From assembly GCA_934700385.1 (NCBI GenBank), contig CAKUXO010000009.1:5261-69260 (forward strand): 64,000 nucleotides of DNA. Reading direction: 5' to 3'. This stretch comes from an uncultured Candidatus Melainabacteria bacterium. GTDB lineage: Bacteria; Cyanobacteriota; Vampirovibrionia; Gastranaerophilales; Gastranaerophilaceae. A model generated the notes under the pieces. It did not search any database. It was not told the DNA's origin and worked only from the letters and a program-made list of their open reading frames with translations. Shown here one piece after another: positions 34,001 through 42,683 of the stretch (position 1 is its first letter; the number at the start of each line of letters is the position of its first letter). The translations under genes were made by a program, and so were the position numbers.

Positions 34001-34588
34001 ATGAGTGAAACTATCAATAAAACAAAGTTTTTAGAATTTAAAAGCGCAAAATCCCCCTCTGGTAACGATTGGTTTTATGTTAAAAGAACAAATGATAAAA
34101 AAGGGCTTGATAGCGCTGTTGTAATTACAACATTAGTTAAAATCAATGATGAATATAATTTTCTTCTTTTAAAAACTTCAAGACCGCCACTTACTTCTGA
34201 AAACAAAGCTAAATATTGTATTGAATCTCCTGCCGGTTTAATTGCTGATATAGATAAAAATGAAACATTACTTGAATGTACTAAAAAAGAATTACTCGAA
34301 GAAACAGGATTAGTTGCTTCAAAACTTTTTGTTGAATTTACTAATGCCGCAGCCTCAAGCGGATTAAGTTCTGAAACATTATCTTATGTTACAGCTATTG
34401 TTGAAGATAATGTTGAAAAATCAATCCCAGTATCAGATGGCGGAATTATTGTTGAAAGATATTTTATCCCAATTTCAAAAATTAGAAGTTATTTTTTAGA
34501 ATTAAATCATCAAGAAAATTCTATCGCAAGTGCTACTGTTTGTGGGGTTTACTTCGCATTAGAAAGACTTAGGGAGCTTAAAATGTAA
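34001..34588 (+). CDS. Nudix hydrolase
   Basis: 195 residues. Nudix box visible as ETLLECTKKELLEETGL (about 84-100), with Lys replacing the usual Arg and the upstream Gly at a longer distance than consensus. ADP-ribose or other nucleoside diphosphate derivatives are plausible substrates, since the GLIADIDKNE region resembles ADP-ribose pyrophosphatases; this is not proven by the sequence. Follows thiE by 11 bases with GTGAG before the ATG and may be co-transcribed. Given the candidate ADP-ribosyltransferase nearby, an ADP-ribose link is possible but speculative. Confidence 0.8.
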   Translation: MSETINKTKFLEFKSAKSPSGNDWFYVKRTNDKKGLDSAVVITTLVKINDEYNFLLLKTSRPPLTSENKAKYCIESPAGLIADIDKNETLLECTKKELLEETGLVASKLFVEFTNAAASSGLSSETLSYVTAIVEDNVEKSIPVSDGGIIVERYFIPISKIRSYFLELNHQENSIASATVCGVYFALERLRELKM

Positions 34589-34616
34589 ATAAAAGTAACA
34601 AAATAATTTTATAATA

Positions 34617-34645
34617 TTGATGTGTAAAATTATTTTATATAACAT
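34617..34645 (+). promoter_or_regulatory. Promoter ahead of leader/terminator region
   Basis: TTGATG (34617-34622), 17 bases, TAACAT (34640-34645). Confidence 0.4.
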
Positions 34646-34680
34646 ATTCAAGGAAATGATTTACTAAGATATTAAACCCT

Positions 34681-34728
34681 ATGAGAAAGATTAAAATAAA
34701 GAATTGCTTAATGCAAAAAATTGAATAA
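34681..34728 (+). other. Possible leader peptide ORF of 15 codons
   Basis: ATG at 34681, stop at 34726-34728, directly followed by an intrinsic terminator and then a small gene. The peptide is Lys/Ile-rich (MRKIKIKNCLMQKIE). No clear SD. Could be a leader for attenuation, or part of a small RNA of about 110 nt. Confidence 0.3.
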
Positions 34729-34734
34729 TTTTAT

Positions 34735-34762
34735 AAAAGGCTGGCTTTGTGTCCGCCTTTTT
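34735..34762 (+). terminator. Intrinsic terminator 60 bases before a small gene
   Basis: AAAAGGC.GG ... CC.GCCTTTTTT with one mismatch and an 8-base loop. Position ahead of the next gene suggests attenuation or the end of a short RNA. Confidence 0.75.
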
Positions 34763-34824
34763 TATTGCCAAAATTGTATTGCCAAAAATTAAACACATCA
34801 TTAGTTAGAAAGGAAATCCCCAAA

Positions 34825-35025
34825 ATGAAAAAATGTGCTAAAACTTGCCAAGTTAAATTTAAAGATGTAACTTATGAAATCAACTTTTCTAAAGTTACAT
34901 CTTTATTATCAATTCTTGAAAATAATTCAAATTTAACAATTGAAAATGAAGTTGAATTAATGTCATATCTTGAAAAATACGACCTTTTAAACAAAGATTT
35001 TTTAGACGAAATCAATAATATTTAA
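34825..35025 (+). CDS. Small protein with N-terminal Cys pair
   Basis: 66 residues. ATG at 34825 is preceded by GAAAGGAAA; a TTG further upstream (34747) lies in the terminator and is unlikely. MKKCAKTC gives two Cys spaced by three residues. The rest is acidic and helical (SKVTSLLSILENNSNLTIENE). Shares the palindromic TTAA stop with the convergent gene. No family recognised. Confidence 0.5.
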   Translation: MKKCAKTCQVKFKDVTYEINFSKVTSLLSILENNSNLTIENEVELMSYLEKYDLLNKDFLDEINNI

Positions 35026-35312
35026 TTAAAATATTTAACAACTTCATCTGAAAATGAATTAAACATCTTATTTAATCCATCATTTACAACTTGATTATTT
35101 TGATGAGGATGATTTTTTATCTTTCCTGTTGCAAGCATATAATTAAAGTTATTTTGTCCAATTAAATCGGCTGTTTTATTGATATCAACATCTTTTGCTA
35201 AACCCTCAAACGAAGAATTTTGTTTTAGCGCACCATTATTCACTTCTTTTTTATCACCAGATTGCGCAGAATTAAGTTTGTAGTTTGCAAAATTGTTGTT
35301 AAAATTTATCAT
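35022..35312 (-). CDS. Small unknown protein
   Basis: 96 residues from the ATG at 35312 (SD GAGG 5 bases upstream); a GTG two codons earlier is less likely. Asn-rich N-terminus (MINFNNNFANYKLNSAQSG), then SSFEGLAKDVDINKTADLIGQNNFNYMLATG. No signal peptide. Ends in the TTAA shared with its neighbour. Confidence 0.5.
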   Translation of the reverse strand: MINFNNNFANYKLNSAQSGDKKEVNNGALKQNSSFEGLAKDVDINKTADLIGQNNFNYMLATGKIKNHPHQNNQVVNDGLNKMFNSFSDEVVKYFN

Positions 35313-35393
35313 AGTCACCTCATAAAATCCTATTATTAAGTTCGGATTTTTTGAGATTTTCTTTAGAAAATTAAACTACTTTGTTACAAAAAT

Positions 35394-36092
35394 TTATAAA
35401 ATACTCATAAATCTTTTAGCTATTAACTGTGGTCTTGTAACGGCTGAACCTATTACAACACTATTTGCACCACTTTTAAAAGCAAAATCAGCTTGAGATT
35501 TTTCCCAAATTTTTCCCTCTAAAATTGTAAAAATATCAAGATTTTCTTTAATTAATTTAACAAGGTTGTAATCGGGTTCATCAGGGTTATTTTGGGTTTC
35601 AATTGTATAACCGCTTAAAGTCGTTGAAACAATATCAAAACCAAGATTAAATGCGTTTTTTGCTTCATTAAATGTTGCAATATCAGCCATTAAAAGTTTA
35701 TCTGTTGATTTAACAAATTCAACTAAATCTTCAAGTTTTTCATTATTTGGTCTTTTTCTTAAAGTGGCGTCTGTAGCAATTATATCAGCCCCAGCGTCAA
35801 TTAACTTTTTACAATCTGAAACATTAGGGGTAATGTAAACAAGCTCTTTATAATTATCAGGGATTCTTTCAGGCTTTGTTATACCTATAATTGTTACATA
35901 AGGATAAAGTTTTTTAATGTTTTTAATGTCCCTAGCACCCGCTAAACGAAGGGTTTTAACGTTTGCTAATTCAACTAATGACCTTGCCATTTGAATAATA
36001 CAATTTTCATCATACAATGGCTCATTAGGCATAGCTTGTAGTGAAATTATTATTGAATGATTAATCTTATTTAAAATTTCATTTTTGTTCAT
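35394..36092 (-). CDS. nanE: N-acetylmannosamine-6-phosphate 2-epimerase
   Basis: TIM-barrel enzyme that converts ManNAc-6-P to GlcNAc-6-P in sialic acid or ManNAc use. 232 residues, normal length. LRLAGARDIKNIKK, ITKPERI, GADIIATDATLRKRPN, LMADIATFNEAKNAFNLGFD and SGANSVVIGSAVTRP agree with the family. No other nan genes are in the window, so it may act in aminosugar salvage or cell-wall recycling. Divergent from ldpA. Confidence 0.9.
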   Translation of the reverse strand: MNKNEILNKINHSIIISLQAMPNEPLYDENCIIQMARSLVELANVKTLRLAGARDIKNIKKLYPYVTIIGITKPERIPDNYKELVYITPNVSDCKKLIDAGADIIATDATLRKRPNNEKLEDLVEFVKSTDKLLMADIATFNEAKNAFNLGFDIVSTTLSGYTIETQNNPDEPDYNLVKLIKENLDIFTILEGKIWEKSQADFAFKSGANSVVIGSAVTRPQLIAKRFMSIL

Positions 36093-36158
36093 AAAAAAAT
36101 TTTAGTTAAATTATAAAATTATTACAAGATAAAAATTATTTTATGGTATTTTTAGATT

Positions 36159-37094
36159 ATGTTAGAAAGTCTTTTAAATTCTAAAAAATGTTTTAAACTT
36201 ATTTTAGGTGCCGGAAACCAAGATTTAGATGAAATAGAAAAAATAATCTATACCTATTCAAAATCTGGTTGCGTGTTTTTTGATATAGCAGATGATATTA
36301 ATGTTTTAAATTTAACAAAAGACGTTTTAAAAAAAACAAATATGCTTAATGAAACCTCAATTTGTGTTAGCACAACTGTTTTTGGAGATGTTCATTCTGA
36401 TAAAATTATTATTGATAATAAAAAATGTATCTCTTGTAAAAAGTGTATTTCAAGTTGCCCAAATGAAGCAATTTATTTTGAAAATGAAATAAAAACAGAT
36501 TTAAAAAAATGTATCGGTTGTAAAAAATGCCCTTCAAGCTGCCCCGTTAATGCAATTAGTTTTAAAAGCAGTGCCAAAAAGGATTTTGAAGATTTTAAAA
36601 ACAATATTAATAATCTAATTGAAAATAAAATAGATTGTATTGAGCTTCACATAAATGGCGATGATATCGATGAAATCTATCAAAAATGGGAATATTTGAA
36701 TAATAATTTTAATGGATTTTTAAGTATTTGTACTTCAAGAAATAAATTCAAGGATGAAACAAATTTAAAAATAGTATCTGATTTAATTAAAATGAAAAAA
36801 AATTCTAAAGTTATAATTCAAGCTGATGGTAAATCTATGAGCGGATTTAACGATGAACTTGAAAGTAATTATGAAGCCTTAAAATGTGCTCAATTTTTTA
36901 ATCAGATTAATTTAAAAAAATATGTAATTATTTCAGGCGGAACAAACTCAAAAGCATTTAAAGCAGCAAAAAACCTTAATATAGATATTAATGGGGTGGC
37001 TTTAGGCAGCTTTGCAAGAAAAATCATTAAAAATAAAAATGAAAAAGAAGCGCTTGAAATAGCTAAAAATTTAGTAGATACACTATTAAAATAA
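36159..37094 (+). CDS. ldpA: LdpA-like iron-sulfur protein
   Basis: 311 residues. In Synechococcus LdpA is a redox-sensitive Fe-S protein tuning the circadian period. The N-terminus CFKLILGAGNQDLDEI fits the conserved 'FKLICGAS.Q.L..I' opening. Two [4Fe-4S] motifs follow: Cys90/93/96/100 (CISCKKCISSCPNEA) and Cys118/121/124/128 (CIGCKKCPSSCPVNA). The C-terminal domain has IIQADGKSMSGF (family QTDGRPMSG) and VIISGGTNSKAF (family LAGGTN). No kai gene or photosystem gene is nearby. In this organism it may be a redox sensor without a clock. No SD; TATTTT lies 6 bases before the ATG. Confidence 0.75.
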   Translation: MLESLLNSKKCFKLILGAGNQDLDEIEKIIYTYSKSGCVFFDIADDINVLNLTKDVLKKTNMLNETSICVSTTVFGDVHSDKIIIDNKKCISCKKCISSCPNEAIYFENEIKTDLKKCIGCKKCPSSCPVNAISFKSSAKKDFEDFKNNINNLIENKIDCIELHINGDDIDEIYQKWEYLNNNFNGFLSICTSRNKFKDETNLKIVSDLIKMKKNSKVIIQADGKSMSGFNDELESNYEALKCAQFFNQINLKKYVIISGGTNSKAFKAAKNLNIDINGVALGSFARKIIKNKNEKEALEIAKNLVDTLLK

Positions 37095-37151
37095 TTGTTA
37101 ATAAAATTTAAACAAAAGTCTTTTTAATTGGGTTTATGCTAAAATTTATTT

Positions 37152-37754
37152 ATGAAGATTGCTTTTACAAAAAAACGCATATTAAAAATTTTATTTTTAT
37201 CAACGGTCTTAATAATCGCTTGGGGTGTAATTTGGGCATCTTTTATCACTAAAACCGTAAGAAAAAATAATTCTGACGGCAATATGAAAAATCAGCATGC
37301 AATTTTAAAAAACATCATTGTAACTGAAACTCGTGAAGAAAAGAAATATTGGGAATTTTACGCAAAAACAGGCGAATATATTTCTGAAGACAACCAAGTT
37401 CAACTAAATGACGTTATCGGTAATTTTTACGATAAAGACGGGCTTGTTGTTGTAAGTTTTAAATCTTCAAAAGGCAGCTACGATGAAAAATCTAAAAAAG
37501 TAACCCTAAATGGGGATAATCTTTTTGTTGGAAAAGATGGTTCTCAACTTTTTGCTGATGAACTTATTTGGCAAGGGGAAGATAAAGATATTCTTGCTTT
37601 TGGAAATGTTCAATTTATCCACAGTGATAAATTAGTTACAAAAGCGCAAAAAGCGGTTTTAAATTCTGCTTTAACAAGTTTTAAGGTTATGGGTAAAACA
37701 AAAACCTCTTTATATGGAACATCTGAGGACAAGAAAAAATATACACGTTTGTAA
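37152..37754 (+). CDS. lptC: LPS export ABC transporter periplasmic protein LptC
   Basis: 200 residues: one N-terminal helix (about 10-32) and a periplasmic LptC domain rich in beta strands (FYAKTGEYISEDNQVQLNDVIG, GSQLFADELIWQG). LptC sits between the LptBFG extractor and LptA bridge in LPS transport. Followed closely by the LptA-like gene, as usual. lptB is not adjacent. TAAAAT 6 bases before the ATG suggests a leaderless start. Confidence 0.85.
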   Translation: MKIAFTKKRILKILFLSTVLIIAWGVIWASFITKTVRKNNSDGNMKNQHAILKNIIVTETREEKKYWEFYAKTGEYISEDNQVQLNDVIGNFYDKDGLVVVSFKSSKGSYDEKSKKVTLNGDNLFVGKDGSQLFADELIWQGEDKDILAFGNVQFIHSDKLVTKAQKAVLNSALTSFKVMGKTKTSLYGTSEDKKKYTRL

Positions 37755-37775
37755 TTTTGTGATAAATTAAGGATA

Positions 37776-38759
37776 ATGAGAAGTTTGAAATCGAAAATTT
37801 TATACATTTTATTAATATTATTGCTTTCTGGTAGTGTTTTTGGAATTACAATCGAATCTAAAAAACAAAATATCAACCTAGAAACCAATAAAGGTCATTT
37901 TGATGGCGATGTTAAAGTTCAAGTGGGAGATGTTGTCGTAAGTTCTCCAAGAGCAGAATTAGACATTGAACCTGCTACCAAAAAGCCATCTTTAGCAACT
38001 TTTTTTGATAAACCCTATGCTATTCAAATTAAAGACAATAAAAAGCATGAAGTAAAAGCAGACATAATCAAAGTTTCATTAATTAAAAAAGTTATAACCG
38101 CTCAAGGTAACGCTCAAACTAACGTTTTATCAGATAAAAAACCGATTGTTATCATTACAGCAGATGAGCAAGAATATAACACAAACACAAATCTTATGAC
38201 TGCAATCGGTAATGTTGTTGTTAATTATGAAGATATGGTTGCAACTTCAGATAAAGCATTTGCTCTAATGGATAAACAAGGTGATGTACATAATCTAAGA
38301 TTATCTTCAAGAGCAACAATTAAACAAGAAAAAAGCATTATCAAAGGTGACGACATAAGATATTCAAAACTAAGAGGTGATATCATCGTTAGTGGAAATA
38401 CTCTTTCAGATGTTACTTTTGAAAATGGCGATAGAGTTATAATTAACGCAAGAGTTCAACAATATGACCAAAAAGGTTCAACAATGATGGCAACAGGTTC
38501 TGTTCATGTGTTATATGGCGACTATATTGCTGATGGACCAAAAGCAATTATGCACATCAATTCTAAAACAAATAAGCCCGAAAAAATTATTTTCATAGGA
38601 CGTTCAAAAATCGTTGAAAAAGGTGCTAATTCTGTTGAAGCTGATAAAATTACCTTAACAATGCAGCCAAGAACTTTTGAAGCAGTTGGCAACGTTAAAA
38701 CAAATATCGAAAAAAACACAACAAATGATGATGACGACAAAATGGAGTTCAGTTTATAA
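37776..38759 (+). CDS. lptA: LptA/OstA-like periplasmic LPS transport protein
   Basis: 327 residues with a Sec signal peptide (about 1-23). Contains LptA/OstA-type beta-jellyroll strands in repeat (GHFDGDVKVQVGDVVVSSPRAEL; LMTAIGNVVVNYEDMVATSDKA; MMATGSVHVLYGDYIADGPKA). Longer than E. coli LptA (about 185 residues), so it has two to three OstA-like repeats. It would bridge LPS through the periplasm. The stop abuts the lpxI ATG directly. Acidic C-terminus (DDDDKME). Confidence 0.8.
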   Translation: MRSLKSKILYILLILLLSGSVFGITIESKKQNINLETNKGHFDGDVKVQVGDVVVSSPRAELDIEPATKKPSLATFFDKPYAIQIKDNKKHEVKADIIKVSLIKKVITAQGNAQTNVLSDKKPIVIITADEQEYNTNTNLMTAIGNVVVNYEDMVATSDKAFALMDKQGDVHNLRLSSRATIKQEKSIIKGDDIRYSKLRGDIIVSGNTLSDVTFENGDRVIINARVQQYDQKGSTMMATGSVHVLYGDYIADGPKAIMHINSKTNKPEKIIFIGRSKIVEKGANSVEADKITLTMQPRTFEAVGNVKTNIEKNTTNDDDDKMEFSL

Positions 38760-39581
38760 ATGTCAAATATTATTTTAGAACATAAACAATGTTTAATAGC
38801 TGGTGATGGCGAATTGCCTATTTTAATGGCAAAAGGCGCAAAACAAAATGGTTTTGAAGTATTCTGTATTTCTCTTTCTTCTGATAATTGTCATGAATTA
38901 AAAAAATACTGCTCAGATGTTACTTCTTATGGCCCTGGGCAAGTTGATTCAATTAAAGCATATCTTGAAAAAGAACAAATTAAACAAGTGACTTTCTTAG
39001 GTAAAGTTTCTAAAACAATGCTTGTTAAACGTCCAAAACTTGAAAAAACAGCAATAGCTCTTTTAAAAGAAATGAAAAAATTGAACGACGACGCTATTAT
39101 GCTTAAAATCGTTGAACAGCTTGAAAACATTGGAATAACAATTCTTGATCAAACTATTTTCATCAAAAATTTAATGGTTCAAAAAGGTGTTTTAACTGAA
39201 ACTGCGCCAACTGATAAACAAAAAGCCGATATTGATTATGGTTTTAAAATTGCAAAACAAATGGGCGGACTTGATATTGGTCAATCTGTTGTTATGAAAG
39301 ATAGAATGATTATGGCAATTGAAGCTATTGAAGGTACAGATAGATGTATTAAACGTGGCGGAAAATTGGCAAAAAGAAAAAATGCCGTTGTTGTAAAAGT
39401 TTCAAAACCCTCTCAAGATAAACGTTTTGATATTCCTGCTGTTGGTCTTAGAACAATTAAAACAATGAAAAAATATGGCGCTAATGTTTTAGCTCTTGAA
39501 AGTGGCGAAACAATTATCGTTAATAAAGATAAAATGGTTGATTTTGCAAACAAAAACAACATCGTTATTGTGGCATTATAA
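38760..39581 (+). CDS. lpxI: UDP-2,3-diacylglucosamine diphosphatase LpxI
   Basis: Lipid A pathway step producing 2,3-diacylglucosamine 1-phosphate; LpxI is the alternative to LpxH found in alpha-proteobacteria, cyanobacterial relatives and others. 273 residues, family length. GDGELPILMAKGAKQNG opens the N-terminal domain, and IGQSVVMKDRMIMAIEAIEGTD with AVVVKVSKPSQDKRFDIPAVG marks the DUF1009 catalytic domain. Directly follows lptA and precedes lpxB, the enzyme that uses its product. Confidence 0.93.
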   Translation: MSNIILEHKQCLIAGDGELPILMAKGAKQNGFEVFCISLSSDNCHELKKYCSDVTSYGPGQVDSIKAYLEKEQIKQVTFLGKVSKTMLVKRPKLEKTAIALLKEMKKLNDDAIMLKIVEQLENIGITILDQTIFIKNLMVQKGVLTETAPTDKQKADIDYGFKIAKQMGGLDIGQSVVMKDRMIMAIEAIEGTDRCIKRGGKLAKRKNAVVVKVSKPSQDKRFDIPAVGLRTIKTMKKYGANVLALESGETIIVNKDKMVDFANKNNIVIVAL

Positions 39582-39592
39582 TTTGGTTTAAA

Positions 39593-40708
39593 ATGGCAAA
39601 AAAAGTCTTTATAATTACAGGGGAATATTCAGGAGATAAACACGCTTCAGGAGTCGTTAGAGAGCTTAAAAAGCTTGATAGCGACGTTATTATTGAAGGC
39701 GTTGGAGAATCAAACCTTGAAAAACAAGGTGTTAAATTGCTTTTCGACCATTCTAAAATGGGCGAAATGGGTTTGACTCCTAAAAATGTTTTCAATCACC
39801 TTTTTATGGGGCTTAAAATTGTTAAATATTTAAAAGAAGAATTTAAACCAGATTTAGTTCTTTTGGTTGATTATGGCGCTTTTAATCTTCAAATTTCAAA
39901 ACAATTAAAAAAAGCAGGAATTAAAACTTTCTATTTTATCCCCCCTCAAATTTGGGCTTCAAGAAAATATAGATTAAAAACTATCAAAAAAAATGTTGAT
40001 AAAGTTTTTACTATTTTCCCATTTGAAAAAGAATTTTATGATTCAGAGGGAATTAATGCAAAATTTGTCGGTCATCCGATTATTTCAGAATTGCCAATTT
40101 GCAATAATAAAGAAGAATTTTTTAAAAAACATAACCTTGACCCATCTAAAAAATTAATCGGCATTTTCCCAGGGTCAAGACCTTTTGAAATTCATTTTAT
40201 GCTTGAAATATTTAAAAAAGCGCTTAAACTGATTGAAAAGAAAAATAAAAACGTTCAATTTGTTTTTTCACACGCTAAAAGCCTAAAAGATGACGCTTTT
40301 AAGGTTGATTATAAAACTCTTAAAGATGAAAATCATCAACTTTTAGCTTATAGTGACGCTTTAATTTTAACCTCGGGTACGGTTGCTCTTGAAGCCGCTA
40401 TGTATGAAACACCTATGCTAATAGCATATAAAGGTCCTTTATTTTTCTATTTAGTTTATCTATTAGTTAGAAATATCAAAAAAGCGTGCCTTATTAATAT
40501 AATTACAAAAAAAGATTATGTTGATGAATTTTTAATGTTTAAAGCAACACCTGAAAACATTTCAAATTGCATTAATGAAATTTTAGATAATCCTGAAAAA
40601 AGAAATTATATCCTTGAGGGTTGCAAAAAAACAAAAGAACTCTTAGGAAAAACTCATTGTGTTGAAGAAGTTGCAAAAGAAATTTTCAAAGAATTAAAGG
40701 GGGAATAG
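39593..40708 (+). CDS. lpxB: Lipid-A-disaccharide synthase
   Basis: Membrane-associated GT-B glycosyltransferase (GT19) that condenses UDP-diacyl-GlcN with lipid X. 371 residues. ITGEYSGDKHASGVVREL at the start (family 'GE.SGD.hga'), LVDYGAFNLQISKQLKKAGI, YFIPPQIWASRKYR, FVGHPI, GIFPGSRPFEI, and LTSGTVALEAAMYETPM are signature segments. Starts 11 bases after lpxI. Confirms LPS or a lipid A-like lipid. Confidence 0.96.
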   Translation: MAKKVFIITGEYSGDKHASGVVRELKKLDSDVIIEGVGESNLEKQGVKLLFDHSKMGEMGLTPKNVFNHLFMGLKIVKYLKEEFKPDLVLLVDYGAFNLQISKQLKKAGIKTFYFIPPQIWASRKYRLKTIKKNVDKVFTIFPFEKEFYDSEGINAKFVGHPIISELPICNNKEEFFKKHNLDPSKKLIGIFPGSRPFEIHFMLEIFKKALKLIEKKNKNVQFVFSHAKSLKDDAFKVDYKTLKDENHQLLAYSDALILTSGTVALEAAMYETPMLIAYKGPLFFYLVYLLVRNIKKACLINIITKKDYVDEFLMFKATPENISNCINEILDNPEKRNYILEGCKKTKELLGKTHCVEEVAKEIFKELKGE

Positions 40709-41305
40709 ATGAAAAATTTAGCAAACATAATTACTCTTTCAAGAATATTTTTCGTATTTATTGTAGTTGGACTTTTATTTTGTAAAGAGTGTCCTTATTC
40801 ATATATTGCCGCCCTTGTTTTAACCGCTATTTTAATGTGGTTTGATGGATTAGACGGCTTTGTAGCAAGAAAATTCAATATTTCATCAAAACTTGGCGCT
40901 TTGTTAGACATAATGGGCGATAGAATTGTTGAAAACGTTTTTTGGATTAGCTTTTGCGCCCTTGGTTGGATTAATGTTGCAATTCCAATTATTGTTTTAA
41001 CAAGAGGTATTGTTACAGATTCTCTTAGAACTCTTGCTTTTGAAAAAGGCTACACTGCCTTTGGCGCAACTACAATGATGCAAGGTAAAATTGCAAAATT
41101 CATCGTAGCTTCTAATTTTTCAAGATTTAGTTACGCTGTTTGTAAAGCAATTGCTTTCTTTTTCTTAATTGCAGGTCACATGCCTCAAGATTACACATAT
41201 AAACCACTTATTCTTCAAATTGGGGTTGTTTGCGCTATAATATCAGTTGTATTTTGCGTTTTAAGAGGTTTACCTGTTGTATTTGAATCAAAAAGATTTT
41301 TCTAA
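40709..41305 (+). CDS. pgsA: CDP-diacylglycerol-glycerol-3-phosphate phosphatidyltransferase
   Basis: 198 residues, about five helices. The CDP-alcohol phosphotransferase motif is complete: DGLDGFVARKFNISSKLGAL, then LDIMGD. PgsA makes phosphatidylglycerol phosphate, which supplies Lgt among others. PgsA versus a related CDP-alcohol transferase is inferred from length and motif. Starts at the base after the lpxB stop. Confidence 0.85.
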   Translation: MKNLANIITLSRIFFVFIVVGLLFCKECPYSYIAALVLTAILMWFDGLDGFVARKFNISSKLGALLDIMGDRIVENVFWISFCALGWINVAIPIIVLTRGIVTDSLRTLAFEKGYTAFGATTMMQGKIAKFIVASNFSRFSYAVCKAIAFFFLIAGHMPQDYTYKPLILQIGVVCAIISVVFCVLRGLPVVFESKRFF

Positions 41306-41313
41306 GGATAAAT

Positions 41314-41778
41314 ATGGAAACAATTAACATAGTTTTATATGAACCAGAAATTCCTCAAAACACAGGTAACATCGCTCGCCTTTGCGCTTGTATCGGTGCA
41401 AAACTTTATTTAATAGGTAGGCTAGGTTTTATTCTTTCAGATAAAAACTTAAAACGAGCAGGGCTTGATTATTGGGATAAATTAGAAATAATTAAACTTG
41501 ATTCATTGGATGAATTAATAGAAAAAAATCCAAATTCAAATTTTTATTATTTAACAACAAAAACCAAGAATTTATATACAAAATGTAACTTTAAACAAGG
41601 AGATTTCTTGATTTTCGGCCCTGAAACAAGAGGAATTCCGGAAGAAATTTTAAACAAAAATAAATCAACTTGTCTTACAATTCCAATGAGAAAAGAAACA
41701 AGAAGTTTAAATCTTTCAAATTCTGTTGCAATTGTAGCTTATGAAGCAATAAGACAAATTGATGTTGAACTAAATTAG
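41314..41778 (+). CDS. trmL: tRNA (cytidine/uridine-2'-O)-methyltransferase TrmL
   Basis: SPOUT-fold methyltransferase for the wobble position of tRNA-Leu. 154 residues, normal length. VLYEPEIPQNTGNIARLCA, FGPETRGIPEEIL and ETRSLNLSNSVAIVAYEA are diagnostic. SD AAGGATAAAT. Co-transcribed with the lpx/pgsA run. Confidence 0.95.
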   Translation: METINIVLYEPEIPQNTGNIARLCACIGAKLYLIGRLGFILSDKNLKRAGLDYWDKLEIIKLDSLDELIEKNPNSNFYYLTTKTKNLYTKCNFKQGDFLIFGPETRGIPEEILNKNKSTCLTIPMRKETRSLNLSNSVAIVAYEAIRQIDVELN

Positions 41779-41786
41779 GAGAAAAA

Positions 41787-42683
41787 ATGAGCAATAATGC
41801 CGATATTCAAGTAATCGGAAAAGAATTTATCCAAACAATTTTACCAAAACGTGCCCAAAATTCACACAAAGGCACCTTTGGTCATGTACTTAACATAGCA
41901 GGCTCAAGCCAATTTTCAGGTGCTGCTTATTTAAGCTCAATTTCATCTCTTAAAGTTGGCGCAGGCTATTGTTTGCTTGCGAGTTGCTCTGATGTTGTTA
42001 ACACAATTTCTTCTAATTGCGTTGATTTAACTTATCTTGACCTTGGTCAATCTTCTTTTGGTACAATTCCAAAAGATTCAATTAAATATATTAGCGCTAT
42101 TGCAAACTATGACGTCGTTTCAATAGGTTGTGGATTAAATCAAACAGGTGGCGTTCAAGAATTTGTTTTAAACTTTTTAAAGAAAAACAAAACTTCTTAT
42201 ACCCCTATTATCATAGATGCAGATGGAATTAACGCACTTTCTTCAACAAAAAATTATTCAATTCCATTAAATTCAATTATAACTCCACATCCGCTTGAAC
42301 TTTCAAGACTTCTTGGGGTTGACACAAAAGAAATTCAACAAAACCGTGCAAAATGGGCTTGGGAAGCAAGCAGAGAGCTTGATTGTATTGTTCTTTTAAA
42401 AGGTCATGAAACAGTTATCGCCCTACCTAACGGTAAAATTTTCATTAACCACACAGGTAATTCAGCCCTAGCAAAAGCTGGAACAGGGGATGTTTTAACA
42501 GGCATGATAGCAGGTTTTTGCGCACAAGGTGCAACTCTTGAAAATGCCGCTTGTATAGCAGTTTTCTTACATGGTTTAGCTAGTGAAATTGCCTCTAAAA
42601 CCCTAACACAATATTGTGTTTTAGCTTCAGATATAGTTAAATACTTACCTTACGCATTTAAAGCGGTTGTTGCTGAAAATTAA
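41787..42683 (+). CDS. nnrD: ADP/ATP-dependent NAD(P)H-hydrate dehydratase
   Basis: Repairs NAD(P)H hydrates. 298 residues: the YjeF C-terminal (ribokinase-like) domain without the N-terminal epimerase NnrE. Signature AGTGDVLTGMIAGFCAQ near 232, ITPHPLELSRLLG and KGHETVIALPNG. SD AGGAGAAAAA. Its TAA lies in the TTAA shared by the convergent gene. The NnrE domain would be elsewhere. Confidence 0.92.
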   Translation: MSNNADIQVIGKEFIQTILPKRAQNSHKGTFGHVLNIAGSSQFSGAAYLSSISSLKVGAGYCLLASCSDVVNTISSNCVDLTYLDLGQSSFGTIPKDSIKYISAIANYDVVSIGCGLNQTGGVQEFVLNFLKKNKTSYTPIIIDADGINALSSTKNYSIPLNSIITPHPLELSRLLGVDTKEIQQNRAKWAWEASRELDCIVLLKGHETVIALPNGKIFINHTGNSALAKAGTGDVLTGMIAGFCAQGATLENAACIAVFLHGLASEIASKTLTQYCVLASDIVKYLPYAFKAVVAEN

